Shown here: positions 52,676 through 60,277 of the stretch, in pieces
Layout of the letters: the number at the start of each line of letters is the position of its first letter
Numbering within the stretch: the first letter of the stretch is position 1
NCBI GenBank assembly: GCA_965218625.1
Contig: CBDCLG010000020.1
Coordinates: 124,001 to 188,000 of the forward strand
Reading direction: 5' to 3'
DNA: 64,000 nt
Origin: Bin5 sp965218625
GTDB lineage: Bacteria > Chloroflexota > Anaerolineae > Caldilineales > Caldilineaceae
The notes under the pieces: generated by a model
Told to the model about the DNA's origin: nothing
What the model saw: only the letters and a program-made list of their open reading frames with translations
Databases searched by the model: none
Position numbers and translations under genes: made by a program

Positions 52676-53539
52676 ATGTTGGATCAGAAGGATATCGAAT
52701 TCTACAACGAGAACGGGTATTTACACCTGCCGGGCGTCCTCTCTACTGCTGAGGTTGAGAGACTACAGAATGCCACAGACCGTCTGATCGAATTCGCTTC
52801 ATCATGGCAGATTCCCCAGCCGGACTATCAGTACCGGCGCAACCCCGATACCGGCGAGCATGTCTTGAACAGGATAAACTCCACCAGCAAACGCGCGGTC
52901 GAGGTCCAGGCTTTGTACGGACACCCCCGGCTGCTGGAGATCGCAGAAGGCCTTTTGGGGCGGGATTTCACCGTCGCTGACGATGCCCTGGTGATCAAGA
53001 TGCCTGAGTATGGGGCGCCTGTGCCTTGGCACCGAGACTTGGCCACAAAGACGCTGCGGAGGGCAACCGACAGCCTGGCTGTTGTCGGCGTTGACCTGGA
53101 TGCCTCCACTCTCGGAAACGGGTGCGTCCATGTGATCCCCGGGACCCACAAGTGGGACTTGGTTAACATCCCGGACCTGGTGGATGAACATGGCTTCAAC
53201 CTGCCGGGAGCCATCCCCGTCGAAACGGAACCGGGCGATGTCCTCGTACACGCCGGCAACGCGCTTCACGCTTCACGGGCCGGCCGCGGCGGAAAGCTTC
53301 GACGCACGATCTATTTCGGCGCCTTTGCAATCGACCGCTACATCGATGAGTACCAGGCCAGTCACTCTCTCGTTAAATTGCATATGCAGTATGTCTTTCG
53401 GGGGATACAGCTGCGTCGGAAACTGGCCTATACTCGGAACGAAAAACCCTTCGAATGGCGAGGGTCCCCGGCATGGCACGTGGAGATGGAAGAGACCGAT
53501 CACGTCGAATGGGGCGTGCGTAGCGCACGTCCTGGTTGA
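52676..53539 (+). CDS. Phytanoyl-CoA dioxygenase family protein in phosphonate cluster
   Basis: A 287-residue Fe(II)/2-oxoglutarate oxygenase. N-terminal 'IEFYNENGYLHLPGVLS', metal ligands H119-x-D121 (PWHRDLA) and distal H198 (NALHASRAG), and R209/R210 for 2-oxoglutarate are visible. PhyH family members include PhnY, which hydroxylates 2-aminoethylphosphonate, so a phosphonate substrate is possible given the cluster, but the partner PhnZ (HD domain) is absent here. No clear Shine-Dalgarno precedes ATG 52676. A tetraloop hairpin follows the stop, so this is probably the last gene of the unit. Confidence 0.87.
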   Translation: MLDQKDIEFYNENGYLHLPGVLSTAEVERLQNATDRLIEFASSWQIPQPDYQYRRNPDTGEHVLNRINSTSKRAVEVQALYGHPRLLEIAEGLLGRDFTVADDALVIKMPEYGAPVPWHRDLATKTLRRATDSLAVVGVDLDASTLGNGCVHVIPGTHKWDLVNIPDLVDEHGFNLPGAIPVETEPGDVLVHAGNALHASRAGRGGKLRRTIYFGAFAIDRYIDEYQASHSLVKLHMQYVFRGIQLRRKLAYTRNEKPFEWRGSPAWHVEMEETDHVEWGVRSARPG

Positions 53540-53544
53540 AGCTT

Positions 53545-53566
53545 GACCACCTTTTCGAAGGTGGTC
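53545..53566 (+). terminator. 9-bp hairpin with TTCG tetraloop after PhyH gene
   Basis: GACCACCTT (53545-53553), loop TTCG and AAGGTGGTC (53558-53566) form a perfect stem closed by the very stable UUCG-type tetraloop, five bases after the stop codon. The following CCTTACG has no long U-tract, so it may end transcription weakly or protect the mRNA 3' end. Confidence 0.65.
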
Positions 53567-53737
53567 CTTACGATCTCCCGTCACATGGCCAAGATTCCCC
53601 CCATACCCGATCGTCCGCCCTTGCATTCCTCATCTCATTGCCTCCCAACTGGTAGTCCTTATTGCTCAAGGGCGCTCCGTCCCGGGGCGTCGTCGTGACC
53701 GCCTTCAAAGGCTAAATTGCAAACCGGAGCGACCAAA

Positions 53738-56113
53738 ATGAATACAAGAGTCTACCACTTTGGCAACGGGGCTGTTCTGCACCTGGACCCGGCGCGCGAT
53801 CGCTGGAGTCTTCACACGGCGGAGGGTGTCGCCATCACCGACAGCAGGATCGGGCTCCACTTGGCAGGAGGAGAAAAAGTATTGGGCAGGTTTGTCAGTG
53901 CGGAGAGGAGACCTCTCTCCGATCCTGCCGGCACAGGAGAATGCGTCATTGCCGAATACGTCAACGATGAGCATCAACTCTCCTTCCGCTGGAAACTAGA
54001 CGTCTATGATCGCCAGTCGGTCCTGGCGATCTCCTTTTCCGCAACGAACAACGGCGCGGCAGATCTGCAGGTCGAGGATATCTTCGCGGTTGACGGGACA
54101 CTCCTTCAAGAATTGGGCGATTCTGACGGATGCCGCGTGTTGAACAACGGGCCTGGCGCCTGCGGATTCCTGTGGTATCCATCGACTGTGGAACCCGTTA
54201 GCAGTGCGCTGGACCCAGGCTCACAGATTGAAGCATTCTGGTCTACGGCGCTATCAGTCCCCACAAGAAACTTGTGTTTTGCCATCGGCATGGGCAACTC
54301 GCCGTCGGCCTTCATCCGCTTTGTCTTTTCCAGACGGGAAAACGACGTCGGAATCTATGCGTCCGCTCTACAGGAAACCGGCACACAGTTTCCCTGGAAA
54401 GAGTCATACAGACAGGCATTGGACCCGCAATCAGAGAATGTGCCTATCAATCCAGTGCTCTTGAAAACCGGCCGCACAATAGATTCCAGATTCGCGATCA
54501 CCTCCTCCGGGTCGATCCATACCGCTCTTGACAACTACACAGATCATGTCCGGGACTACCTGGAGGTAGAGCTGCCGTTTGGTCCCATTACCGGCCTGTT
54601 TGCCGACTATTCGTGCCATCCATCCTTCCGCACGACAGACGCGCAATCGGTCAGCAGGGACCGGTTGTCAACCATTCTTGACATCCTGGAAGAAAAGTTA
54701 CAAAAGTATGGCCTGACCTACATCTTGTTCACACTCGGTGTGGGCATCGCGCCTGAGAATGCGCCGGACGGCTTTGACTGGAGAGCGTTCTTGTCCGACG
54801 AGGCACTGAGACCGATCGACGTTTCACACCCGGACTTCAGAGGTTCAGAAAAGGACTACCAGCTGCTGGACTATTTTCCCGAAGGCATCAGGAGTTTCAC
54901 CGATGAGATCCACGATCGCGGGTTCAAGGCGGCGTTTCACTATACGGAGCTGAACCATGTCAAGAGTGGTCCGCCGGAATGGGATGAGGTAGCCGGCCGG
55001 CACGCGAAAAAGAAGTTCGTAGACGAGTGGGGGTTTGACTATCTGTTCGTCGGCGTCGGCTACCCGCCATACAATCTGCAGCCGGAACAGACGATCATCG
55101 AGGCTTTTCGGAGAAGGTTTACACAAATCAGGCAAGAGATCGGTCCGGACATTTTCCTGACATCACATTTCCCGATGCCGCCAGCCCCCGATGTCATAGA
55201 CGCCGGACGTGTGGCGCTGGACTTTCGCGGCGGAAGAGAGGTGATTCTACTGCATCAGCTGGCCCAGCGTTACTACTACCACGGGAAGTGGTTTCAGCTG
55301 GACCCGGAGTTCTACGACGCGGCCGCGTTCCCATTCGCTAATGATTCGGGCGCATTCGGAAAGCCCCGAATGGCACCCCTCGATCAGATCATTTCGCCTC
55401 TTGAAAAGACAAAGGCGTGGATTTCCCTGCAGGCCATCGCCTGTTGGAACTTCCTCGTGGGCGGCGCACTGGAAAAGACCTCAGACGAGCGTTTTGACCT
55501 GCTGAGTCGCGCACTGCCTGTCTACCCAGGACGGGGTTATCCCCTCGACTTGATGGCGGAGGAGAATCCCCTGAGCGTTTGGGCGCTTCCCGTCTCCCAT
55601 CCCTGGGGAGGCCGTCATACCGTGGTCGGCCTGTTCAACTGGTCGTCCGAGGAGCAGGCCAGGACCCTATCGTTCAGGCGCAAGGATGTCGTGCGCGAGG
55701 GGGGCGAATACCTCCTGTTCGACTTCTGGTCAAAACGTTTTGTGGGGTCGCTGGAAGAGGAGTTCACCGCAACGCTACCCCCCTTCACCTGCCAGGTTCT
55801 TTTCGCAACTGAGAAAGAGAAGGACGTCACCTTCATCGGCTCTGACCGGCACATCAGCGGTTCCTTTGCCCTCAGCAGTTGGCGCTTCGATCCGCGCGAA
55901 TGTGTAATCTCAGGCGAGTCTGAGGGGCCGGCGTTCACCGAACACTCCTTGTTCTTCTACCTCACCGATGACATAGGGACCCCTATCGTTCGAGGGCTGT
56001 ACGGGCGAGCTTGTACAGATGCGAGTTCTGCGGGTGACACTCAGTTTCGGCGAGGAAGGGAGCCGGCAGTGGAAGGTAAAGCTGGACAGACAGACCACGG
56101 TTGCCCACTTTGA
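53738..56113 (+). CDS. GH36-like (alpha-galactosidase clan) protein with probable C-terminal frameshift
   Basis: A 791-residue protein with an N-terminal beta-sandwich (1-270), a TIM-barrel centre (285-560, including 'HDRGFKAAFHYTELNHVKSGPPEW') and a C-terminal beta domain, the layout of GH36. In the barrel, 'WGFDYLFVGVGY' (431-442) occupies the place of the family's 'DYIKWDMN' strand but lacks the nucleophile Asp, so classic activity is doubtful. After about 55990 the frame turns into Ala/Gly/Arg nonsense, while another frame continues with plausible protein ('VTLSFGEEGSRQWKVKLDR') to a TAG at 56187. ATG 53738 is chosen for GGAGCGACC upstream; a Met seven codons earlier is the alternative. 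Confidence 0.72.
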   Translation: MNTRVYHFGNGAVLHLDPARDRWSLHTAEGVAITDSRIGLHLAGGEKVLGRFVSAERRPLSDPAGTGECVIAEYVNDEHQLSFRWKLDVYDRQSVLAISFSATNNGAADLQVEDIFAVDGTLLQELGDSDGCRVLNNGPGACGFLWYPSTVEPVSSALDPGSQIEAFWSTALSVPTRNLCFAIGMGNSPSAFIRFVFSRRENDVGIYASALQETGTQFPWKESYRQALDPQSENVPINPVLLKTGRTIDSRFAITSSGSIHTALDNYTDHVRDYLEVELPFGPITGLFADYSCHPSFRTTDAQSVSRDRLSTILDILEEKLQKYGLTYILFTLGVGIAPENAPDGFDWRAFLSDEALRPIDVSHPDFRGSEKDYQLLDYFPEGIRSFTDEIHDRGFKAAFHYTELNHVKSGPPEWDEVAGRHAKKKFVDEWGFDYLFVGVGYPPYNLQPEQTIIEAFRRRFTQIRQEIGPDIFLTSHFPMPPAPDVIDAGRVALDFRGGREVILLHQLAQRYYYHGKWFQLDPEFYDAAAFPFANDSGAFGKPRMAPLDQIISPLEKTKAWISLQAIACWNFLVGGALEKTSDERFDLLSRALPVYPGRGYPLDLMAEENPLSVWALPVSHPWGGRHTVVGLFNWSSEEQARTLSFRRKDVVREGGEYLLFDFWSKRFVGSLEEEFTATLPPFTCQVLFATEKEKDVTFIGSDRHISGSFALSSWRFDPRECVISGESEGPAFTEHSLFFYLTDDIGTPIVRGLYGRACTDASSAGDTQFRRGREPAVEGKAGQTDHGCPL

Positions 56114-56239
56114 GGACAAGTACAGAGAATTTCAGTTCTCCCCCTCGATCATAAGACGGGAGGAAGACAGGAACCTGCCCACCAGGTAGCCGCTGAGCGC
56201 GGTCTCCGAAGGGATCAGCATCGGAAGAGGGGAGACCAG

Positions 56240-56758
56240 ATGCCCAAGATCACGATCATCGGCGCTGGAAGCACGGGCTTTACCAAGGCGTTCCTGGCGG
56301 ACATCCCCACGCGGCCGCAACTGGCCGAGACGACCACGGTCTCGCTGATGGACATTAGGTCTCGTTGACATGTGTCTGAACTGTGATTCAAGTGATTCAT
56401 ATGATGGACATGATGAACGGCGCTGGCTCCCGAAGCGGGCTTTGTTCACGAGAATCAGGTGAATCAGAGTCCAAACTGTTCTCAGACAACCTATAGATGT
56501 CGCCTCTTTAGATAGTTTTCTGAAATGTCAACGGAACCTAGTCAGGAAAATCTTGAGGTGGCGACCGCCTTAGCCCGCAAAATGGCAGGACAGGCGGGTC
56601 GCTCTACCGCCATCGGGGCGACCACCGACCGCCGCCGCGCCCTCGACGGGGCGGACTACGCGGCTAACGTCATGTTTTTGCACGGCAATGACATCTTCAG
56701 CCGCGCGTTGGAGATTGCCAGGGCCTTCGGTGTGGATGCGGACGATTGCGGCGCTTGA
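56240..56758 (+). pseudogene. GH4-family glycosidase gene disrupted by a MITE and truncated
   Basis: From ATG 56240 (GGGGAGACC upstream) the peptide begins MPKITIIGAGSTGFTKAFLA, the NAD-binding opening of GH4 alpha-galactosidase/alpha-glucuronidase enzymes, and reaches '...TVSLMDI' at 56355, where a 181-bp TA-flanked element is inserted. After the element, in the same frame, 'SQENLEVATALARKMAG' and 'ATTDRRRALDGADYAANV' continue the GH4 domain. Removing the element and one TA gives ...LMDISQENLEVA... without any frame change. The element itself brings a TGA at once. The distal part ends at 56758, about 110 codons against roughly 430-480 in the family, so the gene is also deleted or shifted downstream. 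Confidence 0.85.
56356..56540. mobile_element. MITE-like element, copy 3 (181 bp) inside a GH4 gene
   Basis: The core 56358-56538 is exactly 181 bp, flanked by TA at 56356-56357 and 56539-56540. The left end GGTCTCGTTGACATGTGTC and reversed right end GGTTCCGTTGACATTTCAG are inverted repeats. It aligns end to end with the copies at 22633 and 26849. Because the interrupted gene is recognisable on both sides, this copy fixes the element's borders and the two-base TA target duplication. Confidence 0.92.
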
Positions 56759-56903
56759 CCGCTGTGGCGAGGCAGGCGAGTTCCTCTAAACAGTTCTGTC
56801 TCCGGTTGGACCTCCTCCTTAAGTGCTTCAGACCTCACCGGAAACCACAGGCAGCGGCTCCCGGCAAGGTCTGATTTTCCCGCATGACGCGTCCCAGTGC
56901 TAA

Positions 56904-58346
56904 CTACGTGATCATTTCAATGCCGGCACTCTCTTTGAACTCCATCATGCCCTTGGTTGCGACTTCCTGCCAGGCTTCGCAGAGCTGCGTTGCGGTTACC
57001 GTGCCGGACCAGATGGTGCCGCCGAGCAGCTCCTGCTGTAGCTCCCTGTTGTCCATGAAGTAGGCATTGCCGAAGTCGCCCCACGCCCAGCCGTAGAAGT
57101 TGTTCAGGCCCTCAGCATACTGAGCGCGCTTGGCCGCGCCGAACAGGGCCAGCGGTTCACCATCTGCCAGCAGGCTCTGGACATACTCGTCCTGGCCGGC
57201 CCAACCCAGAAGTGCCGTATTGGTGCCGAAGATGTCCATATAACGGCGCTGGGTTTCGTCCTTGAGCTGAGTGAAGATGAACTTACTCGAGGCCGGCAGG
57301 TGCGCTTGCGGCGCAGCGGAAATGATGCCGATACCCCCCGGGCCAACGGTCGCCGTGTGATGGACACCCGGAGCCAGGCCCGGCTGCTCAGACCAACCGA
57401 TCAGCTCGTACATCTCCATGTTTTCCTGCTGCTTCGCCCGCCGCAGCGCGGATTCCAGCAGCGATATCGCTGCCACGCCCTCGCTGAGCCGGTCGTTGCG
57501 GGCCACCTCGGGACGGGTCTCTTCGCTGAAGGAAACGCCGAACTTGAAGACGGGATCGAGATAGAAGCGCTGTACGGCTTCGATCGTCTTGTCGGAGGTC
57601 AGCTGGAACTCCTGATTCTCGGCGTCCCACCAGTGCTGGCCCAGGTCCAGGATGGCGCCCAGCATCCAATCACCGGACCAACTGGGATTGAGCAGGTCAA
57701 GCCCCCAGCGGGTGACATTGCCGGCGCCATCCTCCTGCACCAACTCTGCACTTTCTGCCAGCATGTCTTCCCACACGCCCCAGTTCTTCAGCTCTTCGGG
57801 ATAAGGCAGTCCGGCCTCATCGTAGAAGTCCTTGCGGTACATGAGCATCTGGGAGGGATTGCTGCCGGCGTTTGGCATCTCCATGAGCTTGCCGTTGAAC
57901 GACACGCTGTCCAGATCACCCGGCGCAAACATATCGCGGGTGTAGCCGGAAGCATCGAAGATGTCATCCAGGTTCAGGTAGGTACCGTCAATGTAGAACT
58001 GTGGATAGCCGAAGGATGCCGCGTGGGCGCAATCCGGGGGCGTCCCCGCGGCCAGCAGGGGCAGCAATGTCTCGCGCACCGGCCAACCGCTCGGTATCAA
58101 CTCGACTTTGTAGTCCGTCGTGGCTTCGAAATCATCCTTGAGTACATTGTGCCACATGTCCTGTTCGGTGTTGGACAGGTGCACGTATTGGATGGTGATC
58201 TCTTCCGCCATCGGAGCGGACTCTTCACTTTCGGCCGCCGGTTCAGCTGCCGGGGCCGCCGGCGCGACACAGGCGGCCAGCATGGCGCCGGCTGCCGTGA
58301 AGCCAGACAGTCGAAGGAACTTCCGTCGATTCATACTGTGACTCAT
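56904..58346 (-). CDS. Sugar-binding lipoprotein (family 1), last gene of ABC operon
   Basis: A 480-residue SBP_bac_1 protein. Tat-type leader (NRRKFLRLS, residues 6-14) and AAC lipobox with Cys26 are followed by an Ala/Pro/Glu linker. The ATG at 58346 (MSHSMNRRKF) is chosen because AAGGAGG lies six bases upstream; the frame is open a further 33 codons. It ends a minus-strand operon in which, unusually, the binding protein comes after the permeases (132 bases behind the MalG-type gene). It is convergent with the broken GH4 gene. Confidence 0.92.
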   Translation of the reverse strand: MSHSMNRRKFLRLSGFTAAGAMLAACVAPAAPAAEPAAESEESAPMAEEITIQYVHLSNTEQDMWHNVLKDDFEATTDYKVELIPSGWPVRETLLPLLAAGTPPDCAHAASFGYPQFYIDGTYLNLDDIFDASGYTRDMFAPGDLDSVSFNGKLMEMPNAGSNPSQMLMYRKDFYDEAGLPYPEELKNWGVWEDMLAESAELVQEDGAGNVTRWGLDLLNPSWSGDWMLGAILDLGQHWWDAENQEFQLTSDKTIEAVQRFYLDPVFKFGVSFSEETRPEVARNDRLSEGVAAISLLESALRRAKQQENMEMYELIGWSEQPGLAPGVHHTATVGPGGIGIISAAPQAHLPASSKFIFTQLKDETQRRYMDIFGTNTALLGWAGQDEYVQSLLADGEPLALFGAAKRAQYAEGLNNFYGWAWGDFGNAYFMDNRELQQELLGGTIWSGTVTATQLCEAWQEVATKGMMEFKESAGIEMIT

Positions 58347-58478
58347 GGGATTCCTCCTTGGAATAGAGTCGCAATGCGATAGAAACAGGTCACGCGGGAA
58401 AGAACTGCCTGATGTTAGTGACACCAAAAGAAACCGGAGAACCAATGGCTGAAAACGCCCGATCGCCAGCGGCCCATA

Positions 58479-59408
58479 TTACTCCACCAACCCGGTACGG
58501 TCGATACTGCGCGTAAAGTAACGCTGCGTGACGAGAAACAGCAGGAGCAGCGGCGCAATCGTAAGGGTGACAGCCGCCATAAACAGGTTTTCTCCCAAAT
58601 AGAAATAGGTGAAGGACGATGACGTAAGCAAACTCGTCATGTTGAACATCCACTGGGGCAGTGTATACAGATCCTGGTCGCGTAACGCCATGATCGGTCC
58701 CAGGCTGTCGTTCCACGTCCACACAAACGAAAAGAGAAAAACGACGAGGATGGCCGGTTTGGCGAGCGGCAGCATGATCTGCCAGAAGGTACGCAATGGT
58801 CCGGCGCCGTCGACGGCTGCCGAATCTTCAAGCTCGAAGGGCAGCCCCTTGAAAAACTGCCGGTAGACAACGAGCAGAACACCGCCCCGAACACCATAAC
58901 CCAGGTAGGTTGGGACGAGCAGCGGCAGATAGGTATTCATCCACTTCAGCTTGGAAAAGAGCATGAACTGCGGAATCATTACCATCTGAGGTGGCACGAT
59001 GATCGTGAACAGCAGCAGGCCAAACAGAATCCGGCGCCCGCGAAAGGGCAAGCGAGCAAAACCGTAGCCCACCAGCGCACCCACCAGCGTCTGCCCAACG
59101 GCGGCAAGGGCGCTGGTCACAATGCTGACCGGCAGCGAACGAAAATAATTCAGATGCTCCAAAGCCAGTACGTAACCGTCAGCCGTTGGATTGCGCGGAA
59201 TCCAGCGCACCGTCGGGTTGCTGAGCTCGATCAGCGGTTTGAAAGATGTGGAAAGCATGAAGAGCACCGGAAACAGAAAAACATACGCCAACTCCAGCAG
59301 GATCAGCCAGCGCAGTATGGCAAAAAAATTTCGTCTGACTTTGAGGCCCACGCCTTGCAGGTCCCCGAAGGCAAGTGCCGGCAGCCTACGTTTCACTTGA
59401 TCTGTCAT
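58479..59408 (-). CDS. Carbohydrate ABC transporter permease, MalG type
   Basis: A 309-residue permease with an N-terminal cytosolic segment (about 30 residues), six spans and the coupling loop ELEDSAAVDGAGPLRTFWQIMLP. The C-terminus RYFTRSIDRTGLVE differs slightly from the usual GAVKG ending. Its ATG overlaps the stop of the MalF-type gene by four bases (59405-59408), which implies translational coupling. Confidence 0.92.
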   Translation of the reverse strand: MTDQVKRRLPALAFGDLQGVGLKVRRNFFAILRWLILLELAYVFLFPVLFMLSTSFKPLIELSNPTVRWIPRNPTADGYVLALEHLNYFRSLPVSIVTSALAAVGQTLVGALVGYGFARLPFRGRRILFGLLLFTIIVPPQMVMIPQFMLFSKLKWMNTYLPLLVPTYLGYGVRGGVLLVVYRQFFKGLPFELEDSAAVDGAGPLRTFWQIMLPLAKPAILVVFLFSFVWTWNDSLGPIMALRDQDLYTLPQWMFNMTSLLTSSSFTYFYLGENLFMAAVTLTIAPLLLLFLVTQRYFTRSIDRTGLVE

Positions 59409-60277
59409 CCGCGGTCTCCCAGATGAAAGACAGCGCTCGACATCATACGCAGGGTCAGACCCACCAATAGAAAGACCAATCCAAAGTAGACGACGCTCAT
59501 CGCCGCCCCGAACCCCAGTCGCAGCGGGCCAAACGTGAGCCGCATGATATACTCGACCACCGGATTGAGGGGGTCGCTAAACAGATCCACATAGGTATAG
59601 ATCATGGCAATCACGATAACCGGTGAAATCATGGGCAGGGTGATCTTCCAGAATGACTCCCATGGTGACGCGCCGTCGACCTTGGCCGCTTCATAGAGGT
59701 AATCCGGAATGCTGTTCAGGCCGGCAGTAAAGAGCAGAATCTGCACACCCGTGTGCCAGATAATCAGAGACAGGCGGTCCACAATAATCTGCACCGGCGC
59801 CACGACCAGTGTCGTCTGAATATCCGAAGCCACTGTAGCCTGCTGAAAGGTCTGAATGGTGGTGCTGACCATATCCGTGGCCGCGCCGGCGCGAATCACT
59901 TCTTTGATCACGCCGCCGCTGGCAACAATCACCGGCAAGAAGAAGACTGCGCGCAAAAGGAGCTGGCCGCGCGTTACACCCTGAAGCAGAACGGCCATCA
60001 TCATTGAGAAAACCAGAATCAGCGGCACGTTGAGTACCAGATCGCGCAGGGCTCTGGCCAGCGCCGGCACAAAGTCCACGTCGCTCTGGACAATCTCCAG
60101 GTAATGCTTCAAGCCAACCCACTCGGTCTGCAGATTCATGAAATCGGTCACGTCCTGGAAACTCAACAGTATGGTGCGCATGATAGGCCAGGCAAACAGC
60201 AATGCCGTCCCCAAGATCCAGGGACTCACGAAAACAAGGCCCCAGATCGCCCTTTGTGTTCTCAGATTGAACATCAT
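59405..60277 (-). CDS. Sugar ABC transporter permease, MalF type
   Basis: A 290-residue permease starting MMFNLRTQRAIWGLVFVSPW, with six spans and coupling loop YLYEAAKVDGASPWESFWKITLP. A roughly 60-residue extracytoplasmic insertion around 115-175 (including 'GAATDMVSTTIQTFQQATVASD') is longer than usual. The start overlaps the stop of the DUF5696 gene by four bases and the end overlaps the MalG-type start by four bases. Confidence 0.92.
   Translation of the reverse strand: MMFNLRTQRAIWGLVFVSPWILGTALLFAWPIMRTILLSFQDVTDFMNLQTEWVGLKHYLEIVQSDVDFVPALARALRDLVLNVPLILVFSMMMAVLLQGVTRGQLLLRAVFFLPVIVASGGVIKEVIRAGAATDMVSTTIQTFQQATVASDIQTTLVVAPVQIIVDRLSLIIWHTGVQILLFTAGLNSIPDYLYEAAKVDGASPWESFWKITLPMISPVIVIAMIYTYVDLFSDPLNPVVEYIMRLTFGPLRLGFGAAMSVVYFGLVFLLVGLTLRMMSSAVFHLGDRG

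Noticed and set aside
45129..53539. Nucleotide-sugar or antibiotic biosynthesis cluster, suggested by DegT aminotransferase plus epimerase
   Set aside because: No glycosyltransferase or nucleotidyltransferase is present, whereas PhnX and the HpnZ-like dehydrogenase give specific support for phosphonate breakdown; a sugar-linked phosphonate remains possible.
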